Assembly (NCBI RefSeq): GCF_029893325.1
Contig: NZ_JARXWL010000008.1
Location: forward strand, 1 to 64,000
DNA: 64,000 nt
Direction: 5' to 3'
DNA from: Enterococcus sp. PF1-24
Lineage (GTDB): Bacteria; Bacillota; Bacilli; Lactobacillales; Enterococcaceae
A program made the translations under genes and the position numbers. Positions 37,482 through 46,609 of this stretch are shown here, in pieces (positions within the stretch are counted from its first letter, which is position 1; every line of letters begins with the position of its first letter). The notes under the pieces are model-generated. The model made no database searches. It saw nothing but the letters and a program-made list of their open reading frames with translations, and was not told where the DNA came from.

Positions 37482-38681
37482 ATGAGTGAAAATAAAAAAG
37501 GTATACCTAAATTAAGGTATCCAGAATTTACAGATGAATGGGAACAGCGAAAGTTTAATGATTTTGTAATCAGATTAAGTAAAACTTCAAATTCTAACCA
37601 ACTACCTAAAGTTGAATTCGAAGATATCATAGCCGGTGAAGGTCGATTGAATAAAGATGTACAGAATAAATTTGATAACAGAAAAGGAACATTGTTCTAT
37701 CCTGAAAACATTTTATACGGTAAATTACGTCCCTATTTAAAGAATTGGCTATTTCCTGATTTTGAAGGTATAGCGTTAGGTGATTTTTGGGTTTTTGAAA
37801 GCTCTGAAGCTAATCCAAGTTTTATCTATAGTTTGATTCAATCCGATAGTTATCAAAAAGTAGCCAATGATACAGCTGGAACAAAAATGCCAAGATCAGA
37901 TTGGAAAAAAGTTTCAAATACTCTTTTTGCAATACCTAAAAATATAGAAGAACAACAAAAAATCGGAAACTTTTTCAAAGAGTTAGATAATTTAATCACC
38001 CTTCATCAGCGTAAGTTAGATCACTTAAAAAATGAAAAAAATGGTCTACTTCAAAAGATGTTTCCGAAAAATGGCGAGAGTTTTCCAGTGCTTCGTTTTC
38101 CAGAATTTACTGACGCTTGGGAACAGCGGAAGGTTAAAACTTATGGAAATGATTACTATGGTGGCGGAACTCCAAAAACAACTGAAGAGAGTTATTGGGA
38201 TGGAACTTTACCCTGGATTCAGTCATCTGATTTATCTGAACATGTTTTAACTGTCAATACGCCAAAGAAAAGTATTACAGAAATTGGGGTAGCAAATTCT
38301 GCTGCAAAAAAAATCCCTGCAAATTCGATTTCTATTGTGACTCGTGTAGGTGTTGGTAAACTAGCTTTTATGCCTTACGAATTCGCTACAAGCCAAGACT
38401 TTATTTCTATAAGTGATTTGAATGTAAATTCATTATTTGGGATTTACTCATTATATAGACTTTTACAAAAGCAAAAAAATGCTGTTCAAGGAACCTCCAT
38501 TAAAGGGATTACAAGAGATAGCCTTTTTTCAATGAGTTTGTCGGTGCCGAATTTTATTGATGAACAACAAAAAATCGGTAACTTTTTCAAAGAATTCGAT
38601 AAACTAATCACCCTTCATCAGCGTAAGCTGGATAATTTGAAATTACAGAAAAAAGCACTTTTACAACAGATGTTTGTATAA
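37482..38681 (+). CDS. hsdS: Type I restriction enzyme S subunit with two TRDs
   Basis: HsdS chooses the DNA sequence that the complex methylates or cuts. The 399-residue protein has two target-recognition domains, each introduced by a P(E)FTD.WEQRK block (37521 and 38100) and closed by a QQKIGNFFKE.D.LITLHQRKLD helix (37950 and 38562). Both repeats are also strongly conserved in DNA: the 66-base closing repeats are nearly identical. AAGGAGG precedes the ATG. A third copy of the same repeats with a different TRD lies after hsdM, so this gene has the structure needed for domain shuffling. Confidence 0.95.
   Translation: MSENKKGIPKLRYPEFTDEWEQRKFNDFVIRLSKTSNSNQLPKVEFEDIIAGEGRLNKDVQNKFDNRKGTLFYPENILYGKLRPYLKNWLFPDFEGIALGDFWVFESSEANPSFIYSLIQSDSYQKVANDTAGTKMPRSDWKKVSNTLFAIPKNIEEQQKIGNFFKELDNLITLHQRKLDHLKNEKNGLLQKMFPKNGESFPVLRFPEFTDAWEQRKVKTYGNDYYGGGTPKTTEESYWDGTLPWIQSSDLSEHVLTVNTPKKSITEIGVANSAAKKIPANSISIVTRVGVGKLAFMPYEFATSQDFISISDLNVNSLFGIYSLYRLLQKQKNAVQGTSIKGITRDSLFSMSLSVPNFIDEQQKIGNFFKEFDKLITLHQRKLDNLKLQKKALLQQMFV
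37950..38015 (+). repeat. HsdS coiled-coil repeat B1
   Basis: This 66-base repeat begins GAACAACAAAAAATCGG and ends CATCAGCGTAAG. It closes TRD1 of hsdS and is near-identical to 38562-38627 and 40699-40764. Confidence 0.9.
38109..38132 (+). repeat. HsdS TRD-opening repeat A2
   Basis: This 24-base segment, coding TDAWEQRK, opens TRD2 of hsdS. It is identical to 40321-40344 in the spare cassette. A related but diverged copy opens TRD1 at 37530-37553. Confidence 0.9.
38562..38627 (+). repeat. HsdS coiled-coil repeat B2
   Basis: This 66-base repeat closes TRD2 of hsdS. It matches B1 and B3 except for a few silent or conservative changes. Confidence 0.9.
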
Positions 38682-38709
38682 ATTTAAAGGAAAAAAGGAG
38701 CAAATAATC

Positions 38710-40317
38710 ATGGCAGATCAGACAATTCAGTCTATAACTAGTAAACTTTGGGCAATGGCGAACGAATTACGAGGAAATATGGATGCAGGAGAGTTTAAAA
38801 ATTATATCTTAGCATTTATGTTCTATCGTTATTTATCGGAGAACCAAGAAGCCTATTTAACATCAAATAACGTTATTGATTTAGTAGAGGGACAAAGCGT
38901 GAATGACGCTTATTTAGAACAAGTCACTGAAGAGGACTTAGCAGACTATTTAGATGATATTTCTTCAAGTTTAGGCTATGCAATTCAGCCACAAGATACT
39001 TGGGTTTCATTAACTGAAAAAATTGATAATTCAGTGATTGTCCCTAGTGATTATCAAACAATTTTTGATAATTTCAATAAAAATGCCGAACTTAATGAAG
39101 AAGCAACTAAGGATTTCCGTGGGGTATTTAATGATATTAATTTAGGGGATTCTCGTTTAGGTGCTTCAACTACCGCAAGAGCTAAAGCTTTGAATAATAT
39201 TGTGAAATTAGTGGATAGTATCGAATATAAAGGGGAAGATGGCAAAGATATTTTAGGTGAAATTTACGAATATCTAATTGGCCAATTTGCAGCCAGTGCT
39301 GGTAAAAAGGGCGGTGAATTCTACACGCCACATCAAGTAAGTAAAATTTTAGCAAAATTAGTTACCAATGGTTTAACAGAATCTGATGAAACTTTTACGC
39401 TATATGATCCAACGATGGGATCTGGTTCATTACTTTTAACCGTAGCGCAAGAATTGCCAGGAGGCAAGCGTGCGGGAGCGATTAAATTCTTCGGACAAGA
39501 ATTAAATACAACAACCTATAACTTGGCGCGCATGAACTTAATGATGCACGATGTTTCTTTTAACAATATGACGTTGAATAATGCGGATACTTTAGAAAGT
39601 GATTGGCCTGATGGACCAGATGCAAATGGTAACGATCACCCTAGAAGCTTTGATGCAGTAGTAGCAAATCCTCCTTATTCTGCTAAATGGGACAATGCTG
39701 AAAGCAAATTAAAAGATCCTCGCTTTAAAGATTATGGCAAACTAGCACCTGCTTCAAAAGCAGATTATGCTTTTATTTTGCATAGTTTATATCATTTAAA
39801 TAACAATGGTAATATGGCAATCGTTTTACCTCACGGCGTGCTATTCCGTGGCGCTGCTGAAGGTAAGATTCGTGAGACATTAATTCAAAATAACTATCTT
39901 GATACCGTAATTGGTTTGCCAGCAAATTTATTTTACGGGACAAGTATCCCAACTACTATCTTAGTCTTTAAAAAGCCAGGTAGCCGAAAAACTAAAGATA
40001 TTTTATTTATTGATGCTAGTAAAGATTTTGAAAAAGGCAAAAATCAAAATAATTTATCAGAAGAACATATTGATAAAATTATTGAAACCTTTGAAAAACG
40101 TCAAGATGTTGATAAGTATGCCCATGTAGCTAGCTTAGAAGAGATTAAAGAAAATGATTATAACTTAAATATCCCTAGATATGTTGACACTTTCGAAGAG
40201 GAAGAGCCAATTGACTTGGTAGAAGTATGCAAACAACTTGAAACAGACAACGCTGAAATTGCTAAATTAGAAGCGGAAATTAATGAACAGTTGAAGATTT
40301 TAGGAGTTGAAATATAG
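38710..40317 (+). CDS. hsdM: Type I restriction enzyme M subunit (adenine methyltransferase)
   Basis: HsdM methylates adenine at the site chosen by HsdS. The protein has 535 residues from the ATG at 38710, preceded by AAAGGAG; an upstream in-frame start overlaps the hsdS end. An N-terminal helical domain is followed by GGEFYTPHQVSKIL, the AdoMet-binding DPTMGSGSLLLT and the catalytic NPPYSAKW. It is intact. The spare hsdS cassette begins in the same frame immediately after its TAG stop codon. Confidence 0.95.
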   Translation: MADQTIQSITSKLWAMANELRGNMDAGEFKNYILAFMFYRYLSENQEAYLTSNNVIDLVEGQSVNDAYLEQVTEEDLADYLDDISSSLGYAIQPQDTWVSLTEKIDNSVIVPSDYQTIFDNFNKNAELNEEATKDFRGVFNDINLGDSRLGASTTARAKALNNIVKLVDSIEYKGEDGKDILGEIYEYLIGQFAASAGKKGGEFYTPHQVSKILAKLVTNGLTESDETFTLYDPTMGSGSLLLTVAQELPGGKRAGAIKFFGQELNTTTYNLARMNLMMHDVSFNNMTLNNADTLESDWPDGPDANGNDHPRSFDAVVANPPYSAKWDNAESKLKDPRFKDYGKLAPASKADYAFILHSLYHLNNNGNMAIVLPHGVLFRGAAEGKIRETLIQNNYLDTVIGLPANLFYGTSIPTTILVFKKPGSRKTKDILFIDASKDFEKGKNQNNLSEEHIDKIIETFEKRQDVDKYAHVASLEEIKENDYNLNIPRYVDTFEEEEPIDLVEVCKQLETDNAEIAKLEAEINEQLKILGVEI

Positions 40318-40320
40318 GAT

Positions 40321-40344
40321 ACTGACGCTTGGGAACAGCGGAAG
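40321..40344 (+). repeat. TRD-opening repeat A3
   Basis: It is identical over 24 bases to A2 at 38109-38132 and in the same orientation, 2.2 kb apart with hsdM between the two. Confidence 0.9.
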
Positions 40345-40698
40345 TTTGCTGATATCTTAAAAGTACATTCATTTAGAACGTATTTAGCTGAACCAACTGA
40401 AGATGGAAAATATCAAGTAATTCAACAAGGAAATGATCCTGTAGTTGGTTTTTCAAATGGATATCCATTTCAAGACTATAAGGCTGTTTCATTATTTGGA
40501 GATCATACTGTTTCATTATATAAACCAACAGAACCGTTTTTTGTTGCTACTGATGGAGTGAAGATTTTGAGTGCTAAAAATTTTGATGGTTTGTATTTGT
40601 ATTCAACTTTAGAGCGCTATAAACCTGAATCAGAAGGATATAAACGACATTTTACAATTTTGAAAAATCAAAGTATCTGGTTTACTACTTGCAATAAA

Positions 40699-40764
40699 GA
40701 ACAACAAAAAATCGGGAACTTTTTCAAAGAGTTAGATGAGCTAATCACCCTTCATCAGCGTAAG
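40699..40764 (+). repeat. HsdS coiled-coil repeat B3
   Basis: This 66-base repeat in the spare cassette is near-identical to B1 and B2 and in direct orientation. Confidence 0.9.
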
Positions 40765-40829
40765 TCAAAAAATGAAATTTTCTTCAATTTATTCTATTAT
40801 TTAGGTATAGAATGGAGGAATTTATCAAA

Positions 40830-41756
40830 ATGACGACGAAAATTACTAGTGAAATGTTATTTAATGACTATTTTTTAGAATGGGTGAACATTTATAAGAA
40901 AGGTGCGGTTCGAGAAATTACTTTACAGAAGTATTTGCTTAACCATAAACACATTTTAATTTTAGTTCCTAACTTGAAATTGAAAGATTTAGACCGTTCA
41001 GCTTATCAAAATCTTTTAAACGATTATGCTAAGACTCATGAACGTCAGACGGTGATTGATTTTCATCATCAAATAAAAGGTGCAATTCTTGATGCTGTTG
41101 ATGAAGGCCTAATTTACCGTGATCCAACACGTAAAGCAATTTTCAAAGGGAAAACACCGCGCTATAAGAAGCCAAAGTATTTGAATCAATTTGAATTGCA
41201 TTCTTTGTTAAACGATTTGAATTTGGTAGATGAACTTAACTGGGATTGGTTGATATTGCTTATTGCTAAAACTGGAATGCGCTTTTCAGAAGCTTTGGGA
41301 CTTACGCCCGACGATTTTGATTTTGTAAGACAAACGATTTCAGTCAATAAAACATGGGATTATAAGCTAAATACAGGCTTTCAAGGAACCAAGAATCGTT
41401 CGTCAAATCGTAAAGTTCAGATTGACTGGCAAACAGCGATGCAATTTTCTCAATTGGTGAAGGATATTCCGAACGATAAGCCAATTTTTGTAGATGGCTA
41501 TGTCTGCAATTCCACACCAAATAAGTGGTTGGAACGCCATTGTAAGAAATTAGGTTTGCCAATTATTTCAATTCATGGCTTACGCCATACTCACGCTTCT
41601 TTGCTAATGTTTGCTGGTGTTTCTATCGCAAGTGTGTCGAGAAGGTTAGGCCATTCATCAATTACAACAACCCAGCGCGTGTATGTTCATTTGATTCAAG
41701 AATTGGAAAATCAAGATAATGATTTGGTGATGCGGTATTTGGCGGGGTTGAGTTAG
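40830..41756 (+). CDS. Tyrosine recombinase associated with hsdS
   Basis: This 308-residue site-specific recombinase has an N-terminal SAM-like DNA-binding domain (about 1-100) and a catalytic domain with Arg in KTGMRFSEALGL, the HGLRHTHASLLM box, LGHSSITTT and the nucleophile Tyr in QRVYVHL. All catalytic residues are visible. The ATG at 40830 lies 11 bases after GGAGG and overlaps the spare cassette's stop. In several Gram-positive bacteria a recombinase at this position inverts or exchanges hsdS segments. Here the repeats are in direct orientation, so exchange or deletion is more likely than inversion. It could also be a relic of the element that brought the island. Confidence 0.88.
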   Translation: MTTKITSEMLFNDYFLEWVNIYKKGAVREITLQKYLLNHKHILILVPNLKLKDLDRSAYQNLLNDYAKTHERQTVIDFHHQIKGAILDAVDEGLIYRDPTRKAIFKGKTPRYKKPKYLNQFELHSLLNDLNLVDELNWDWLILLIAKTGMRFSEALGLTPDDFDFVRQTISVNKTWDYKLNTGFQGTKNRSSNRKVQIDWQTAMQFSQLVKDIPNDKPIFVDGYVCNSTPNKWLERHCKKLGLPIISIHGLRHTHASLLMFAGVSIASVSRRLGHSSITTTQRVYVHLIQELENQDNDLVMRYLAGLS

Positions 41757-41853
41757 TGGTTAGGTTATTATGTTTTATGTGTATGTATTGATGTATATCA
41801 ATCATGCATTATAGATTAAGTATTAAAGAATTTAAAAGATAAGGAGTTAATTA

Positions 41854-42825
41854 ATGGTAGAAAAATTAAATGTTGCAAAGGTGTTATTAGATTTAAATGA
41901 ATTGGAAAAATCGGGAAATTATGAAGAAAACATTCAAATTTTTTTGATAAAAGTAACTAAAACAAAGAGTGATATTTATAAACAAGAAGCAGATGATCAA
42001 ACAAAAAGAATTTTGTTTGATGCAGTTATTGAAAGTATTAGTCAAAGTAGATTTAAAAAGCGTGAAATAATAGACTATGATCCAGTAGTCTCTAAGAAGA
42101 ACACTCATGAGCTTGTGAATGTAGCAGAATACCCCAATATCGAAGAAATGTTGAAAAAGTTTAATGATGAAGAATATTTGACAAGCACATCTGGGTTGAA
42201 AGAAAACCAATTTCATCTGTATTTGATTAAAATATTGGTTGGTGATACAAATTATAAGTTTATTGGTAGTTTCTCTAGTGTTCTGAAGCTCAAGAAAAAA
42301 TTTATTTTTGGTAATTTTAACAATACTAAAATTGATTTAACAAGTAATAGTAATGTGTTTGGTTTTAACAAGAAAATTGAATTGCTTATTGATAATGATG
42401 AACAGATTTTGATTAATCAAGCTGATGCTAAATTTGAATCCCTTTTTAAGATGAACTCATTATTTTCATCCAAAGCAGAGAAGATTCTTAAAGAAAATAG
42501 CTTAATTAAGCAAGTGTTTAATGATACTACTCGAAAAAAATTGATTGAAAAAGTTAGCAATGGTAAACGAATGGCTACAAGACTTATTAAAATAACTTCT
42601 GATTCAAAAAGATTTGAACAGACAATTAGCAATATTTCAAGAATTACTGTTATTCTCGATGATAAAAGCCATAAATTTCATCATCAGGTTAAAGATGTAA
42701 TGTACGATAATGGTGAACTTTCAGTTCCAGATGGGGAAGAACTTCAATTGTTAAATGCAATTTCAGATGCATTTTATCAAGCTATTATTTCCGAAACTGA
42801 AAATGTTGATGAGACAAGGATGTAA
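41854..42825 (+). CDS. KwaB-like protein (DUF4868), anti-phage Kiwa system
   Basis: The 323-residue protein matches the expected size of KwaB. The C-terminal two thirds look like DUF4868: KFIFGNFNNTKIDLTSN, then FNKKIELLIDNDEQILINQADAKFESLF and a helical region with KRMATRLIKI. In Kiwa, KwaB is the DNA-binding effector that works with a membrane partner to stop phage replication. The next gene is a four-to-five-helix membrane protein of the right size, only two bases away. AAGGAG precedes the ATG. The gene is AT-richer than its neighbours and sits right after a type I restriction locus, as expected of a defence island. The assignment rests on pattern recognition without a database search. Confidence 0.65.
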   Translation: MVEKLNVAKVLLDLNELEKSGNYEENIQIFLIKVTKTKSDIYKQEADDQTKRILFDAVIESISQSRFKKREIIDYDPVVSKKNTHELVNVAEYPNIEEMLKKFNDEEYLTSTSGLKENQFHLYLIKILVGDTNYKFIGSFSSVLKLKKKFIFGNFNNTKIDLTSNSNVFGFNKKIELLIDNDEQILINQADAKFESLFKMNSLFSSKAEKILKENSLIKQVFNDTTRKKLIEKVSNGKRMATRLIKITSDSKRFEQTISNISRITVILDDKSHKFHHQVKDVMYDNGELSVPDGEELQLLNAISDAFYQAIISETENVDETRM

Positions 42826-42827
42826 AT

Positions 42828-43436
42828 ATGAAAAATGACTATCTTTCTAAGTGGAGACTATTCGTTACATCGTATTTACCATTGTATCTATGGCTATTAT
42901 TAAGTAATATCAATTATAATAATTTGAATTTATCAAATTTACTTAAATTGAATTTTAGTAATAAAAGTATGCGTTTGATTTTATGTATTTTAATTTGTAT
43001 TTCTTTAAATGAAATTTTTCATCTTTTTAGACTAAACGGCTCTGAAAAAATTAAATTACCTAAAAATATTGAACTATCACCTGAAAGTGATAGCTCAATG
43101 AATTATATAATTACTTACTTCACTCCACTACTGTCTTTTAATATGAACGATTATAAATCAGTAACAATGAATTTACTTCTATTTTTGTTAATTGGTTTAA
43201 TGTATGTAGGAAGTAGCGCTACATATTTAAATCCTGTATTAGGTATTTTTGGACTCAAAATTTTCGGAGTTTCTAATTTGCCCAATGCACATCATATTAT
43301 CTCAAATTTATCATTTGATGAATTTGAAACGGTCAAAAATCGTGGGGATTTTGTAATCCGTTACAGATTAGGAGATGGCATTTATATAGTGAAAAACATG
43401 ATTCAGACTGATAATGATGATCGTCAATCTCTTTAG
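42828..43436 (+). CDS. KwaA-like membrane protein
   Basis: The 202-residue protein has hydrophobic segments near residues 11-28, 49-64, 91-105, 115-133 and 135-148, including YVGSSATYLNPVLGIFGLKIFGV. The last of these, with the following soluble tail, resembles the KwaA family end (a NP.L...G..... element). In Kiwa, KwaA is the membrane sensor of phage attachment. It begins two bases after the KwaB-like gene and is certainly cotranscribed with it. The order KwaB-KwaA is the reverse of the order first described. A hairpin overlapping the stop region ends the unit. Confidence 0.6.
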   Translation: MKNDYLSKWRLFVTSYLPLYLWLLLSNINYNNLNLSNLLKLNFSNKSMRLILCILICISLNEIFHLFRLNGSEKIKLPKNIELSPESDSSMNYIITYFTPLLSFNMNDYKSVTMNLLLFLLIGLMYVGSSATYLNPVLGIFGLKIFGVSNLPNAHHIISNLSFDEFETVKNRGDFVIRYRLGDGIYIVKNMIQTDNDDRQSL

Positions 43437-43455
43437 GGTTGATGATCATTTTTAA
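43417..43455 (+). terminator. Terminator of the Kiwa-like pair
   Basis: ATGATCGTCAA at 43417-43427 pairs with TTGATGATCAT at 43439-43449 with one G-T pair, then TTTT. The left arm lies inside the last codons of the membrane-protein gene. Confidence 0.7.
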
Positions 43456-43639
43456 AATATATTCTAAATTTAATTAAACTTTACTAAAAAATTCAGGAAT
43501 AGAAATTTAAATTTGAAAAAATATGGTTCACTTTATAAAAAAAACGGTTTTTGTCAAAACTACCCATTTCCCCAATCCCCATTTTTCTGCTATACTAATC
43601 TATAACTAATTATCCCAAACTAAAGGTGTTGATCCCAAT

Positions 43640-44320
43640 TTGAAAGCTTCAGAAACGTTTTTAAATAGTTTTAATCGGGTTGAGAAGTGGCTGCGAGAAG
43701 CGCTTGGGAATCCTAAAAATATTGGCTTTAGTGAGATGGTTCGCCGTTTGAGTCGCAATCGTGATTCACAGGTGAAGATTTTTCAAGATGATTTGCTGCA
43801 ACTAGCGCAATTGCGCAATGCGATTGTTCATGAAAAAATTGGTGATGATTTTGTGATTGCTGAGCCAAATGAGTGGGCGGTAGCGCGGATTCAAGAGATT
43901 GAACATGAATTAACCATGCCAGAAAAAGTGCTTCCTCGCTTCAAGAAAAAAGTCACTGGTTTTGAGCGGGAGCTGCCTTTAATGAAGTTAATGGAAATCA
44001 TTGCTAAAAAGCGCTATTCGCAATTTCCTTTGTATAATAAAGGGAAATTTCAAGGACTGATTACTTTAAGAGGCATTGGTTTTTGGCTAGCGACTGAAGC
44101 AACTGAAAAAGGTTATGTTGATTTACATCATCATAAAGCTTGTGATTTGATTTTTTCAAATGGGAAAACAGCAAATTATCAATTTGTTTCGGCGGATACT
44201 TTTGTTTTTCAAGTGGAGAAAATGTTTAAAGAAATCAGCACTTTGGAAGCTGTTTTGATTACTGATGACGGCAATCCTGATGGAAATTTATTAGGGATTA
44301 TTCGCCCGAAAGATGTTTAG
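43640..44320 (+). CDS. CBS-domain protein with HEPN-like N-terminal region
   Basis: The 226-residue protein starts at a TTG. Residues 1-85 are helical and include LAQLRNAIVHEKIGDD, where R59 and H64 form the RNxxxH motif of HEPN domains. Residues 110-226 are a CBS pair (QFPLYNKGKFQGLITLRGIGFWL and VLITDDGNPDGNLLGIIRPKDV), which usually binds adenine nucleotides. It lies just upstream of lspA and downstream of the defence island. A housekeeping nucleotide-sensing role is more likely than a toxin role, because CBS proteins of this kind appear to be common beside core genes. The function is not known. Confidence 0.7.
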   Translation: MKASETFLNSFNRVEKWLREALGNPKNIGFSEMVRRLSRNRDSQVKIFQDDLLQLAQLRNAIVHEKIGDDFVIAEPNEWAVARIQEIEHELTMPEKVLPRFKKKVTGFERELPLMKLMEIIAKKRYSQFPLYNKGKFQGLITLRGIGFWLATEATEKGYVDLHHHKACDLIFSNGKTANYQFVSADTFVFQVEKMFKEISTLEAVLITDDGNPDGNLLGIIRPKDV

Positions 44321-44397
44321 TTTAAAAATGGAAATTTATTGAATACATAAAGTGGGAAAATCAGCTTTTATGTTTTTGAGAGAGGAAATAGTTATTC

Positions 44398-44868
44398 ATG
44401 TTAATTGTTTATTTATTATTGAGTGCTTTAATTGTGGTTGGTGATCAGTTGGTGAAATGGTGGACTGTCAGCAATTTAGCATTAGGAGAATCACAAAGCT
44501 TTATTCCTAAAGTTTTATCCCTAACTTATGTCCGCAATACCGGTTCTGCCTGGAGTATGTTTGAGGGACAAATGTGGTTTTTCTACATCATTACCATTGT
44601 GATTGTGCCCGTAGCGGTTTATTTTTTAGTGAAAAATTTACATAATAGTAAATGGCTGACTTTGGGGATTAGTTTGGCGCTGGGTGGTGCTTTAGGGAAT
44701 TTTATTGATCGTTTACGCTTAGGTTATGTGGTAGATATGTTTGCGACAGATTTTATTTCATTTCCAGTGTTTAATGTGGCGGATTGTGCTTTAGTTGTAG
44801 GCATGGGCATGATTTTTATTTATTTACTTTTAGAAGATAGACTGGAGCGTAAAAATGCAAAAAATTGA
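44398..44868 (+). CDS. lspA: Lipoprotein signal peptidase (signal peptidase II)
   Basis: LspA cuts the signal peptide from lipoproteins after lipid attachment, so it is needed for the lipoproteins seen at 15-21 kb. The 156-residue protein has four membrane helices, with the catalytic Asp pair in GNFIDRLRLGYVVDMF and FNVADCAL. AGAGGAA precedes the ATG. Its 3' end overlaps rluD by 14 bases, a very common arrangement in Firmicutes. Confidence 0.95.
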   Translation: MLIVYLLLSALIVVGDQLVKWWTVSNLALGESQSFIPKVLSLTYVRNTGSAWSMFEGQMWFFYIITIVIVPVAVYFLVKNLHNSKWLTLGISLALGGALGNFIDRLRLGYVVDMFATDFISFPVFNVADCALVVGMGMIFIYLLLEDRLERKNAKN

Positions 44869-45760
44869 GTTAACAATTAGCGATGAAAGTGGTCGTTTGG
44901 ATAAAGTTTTAGCTGAAAGTTTAAAGGAGCATACCCGTTCACAAATTCAGCAATGGCTAAAAGACGGTTTAGTGTCTGTTAATCAACAAGTCGCTAAAGC
45001 CAATTATAAAGTCAAATGTGATGATAAAATCACTGTTCAGCTACCTGAACCCGAAGTTTTAACGGTGGAAGCAGAAGATATTCCTTTAGAGATTATCTAT
45101 CAAGATGCCGATGTGGTGGTGGTGAATAAACCACAAGGAATGGTAGTGCATCCGTCAGCGGGGCATAGTCATGGTACGTTGGTTAATGCCTTACTATATC
45201 ATGTAAAAGACTTATCAACGATTAATGATGTGGTGCGACCTGGAATTGTTCATCGCATTGATAAAGACACTTCTGGCTTATTAATGGTTGCCAAAAATGA
45301 TAAGGCTCATGAATCTTTAGCCAAACAATTAAAAGATAAAACCTCTTTAAGAAAATATACCGCTTTAGTTCACGGTGAAATTCCTCATGAAAAAGGCCGG
45401 ATTGAAGCGCCGATTGGTCGTTCAAAAGTCAACCGTAAATCGCAAGCAGTCGTTGACGGTGGTAAACCAGCTGTTACTCATTTTACTGTTTTAGAGCAGT
45501 TTAAAGATTTTACTTTAGTAGAGTTACAACTGGAAACAGGGCGGACTCATCAAATTCGCGTGCATATGCAATATATTGGTTATCCAGTGGCTGGCGACCC
45601 TTTATATGGACCGAAAAAGACTTTAGCAGGAAATGGTCAGTTTTTACACGCTCAAATGCTAGGTTTTAAACATCCTACAACTGGAGAAGAAATGGTCTTT
45701 GAAGTACCAATTCCCGAAGTTTTTGAAAAAACTTTAAATTTATTACGAGAAAATGATTGA
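44855..45760 (+). CDS. RluD-family 23S rRNA pseudouridine synthase
   Basis: The 301-residue protein has an N-terminal S4 RNA-binding domain (about 15-65, RSQIQQWLKDGLVSVNQQ) and the pseudouridine synthase domain with the catalytic Asp in HRIDKDTSGLLMVAKN. TGRTHQIRVHMQYIGYPVAGDPLYG completes the signature. It overlaps lspA and precedes the pyr operon promoter. The precise target uridines are not known from sequence. Confidence 0.93.
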   Translation: MQKIELTISDESGRLDKVLAESLKEHTRSQIQQWLKDGLVSVNQQVAKANYKVKCDDKITVQLPEPEVLTVEAEDIPLEIIYQDADVVVVNKPQGMVVHPSAGHSHGTLVNALLYHVKDLSTINDVVRPGIVHRIDKDTSGLLMVAKNDKAHESLAKQLKDKTSLRKYTALVHGEIPHEKGRIEAPIGRSKVNRKSQAVVDGGKPAVTHFTVLEQFKDFTLVELQLETGRTHQIRVHMQYIGYPVAGDPLYGPKKTLAGNGQFLHAQMLGFKHPTTGEEMVFEVPIPEVFEKTLNLLREND

Positions 45761-45785
45761 TTTTTTATAACAAACAGGTTATAGT
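45757..45785 (+). promoter_or_regulatory. Promoter of the pyr operon
   Basis: TTGATT at 45757-45762 and TATAGT at 45780-45785 are separated by 17 bases. It begins in the last codon of rluD and precedes the PyrR-binding leader. Confidence 0.65.
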
Positions 45786-45807
45786 TTTACCTAAGGAAAA
45801 TTGAATA

Positions 45808-45953
45808 AGCTCCTTTAAAGATTAGTCCCGTGAGGCTAAGAAGGAAATAGGTAATGAGTATGCTAGGTGCGCCTAGGCAGAAATTTATCTACATCAGTGT
45901 AAACAGAGAAACTGTATATTCCTCCTACTCGACTCGGGTAGGAGTTTTTTTTT
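45808..45953 (+). promoter_or_regulatory. PyrR-dependent attenuator of the pyr operon
   Basis: The PyrR-binding loop is recognised as AGTCCCGTGAGGCT at 45823-45836, flanked by CTCCTTT and AAGGA. A terminator follows: CTCCTACTCG at 45922-45931 pairs with CGGGTAGGAG at 45935-45944, then nine T. When UMP-bound PyrR grips the loop, the antiterminator cannot form and transcription stops before pyrR. Only this one attenuator was seen. Others found between pyrR-pyrP and pyrP-pyrB in Bacillus are absent here along with pyrP. Confidence 0.9.
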
Positions 45954-45974
45954 GTACTAAAAAAAGCGAAGTAA

Positions 45975-46562
<588 letters not shown>

Positions 46563-46609
46563 AAATTGTTGTTGAAAGCTAGGTAAAAAAGACTGGAGGA
46601 GCCAAGAAG

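Larger units (their letters stand above)
40318..40833 (+). pseudogene. Start-less spare hsdS cassette with a third TRD
   Basis: An open frame of about 171 codons follows directly after the hsdM stop, in the same frame, with no start codon or ribosome site before it. It begins in the middle of the TRD-opening repeat (TDAWEQRKFADILKVHSF), contains one full TRD unlike the other three (YLAEPTEDGKYQVIQQGN, then GFSNGYPF and FFVATDGVKIL), and closes with repeat B3 (QQKIGNFFKELDELITLHQRK). The tail SKNEIFFNLFYYLGIEWRNLSK is non-homologous. The stop overlaps the recombinase start (ATGA). It is best read as a silent donor for hsdS rather than a gene expressed on its own. Confidence 0.8.

Noticed and set aside
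37482-40764. Inverted hsdS copies for DNA inversion
   Set aside because: I looked for the repeat sequences on the opposite strand and saw none. All three closing repeats are in direct orientation.
40558-40833. A separate 91-residue gene starting at a GTG
   Set aside because: The frame stays open back to 40318 with clear hsdS similarity, and the GTG is inside the TRD with no ribosome site. It is part of the silent cassette.
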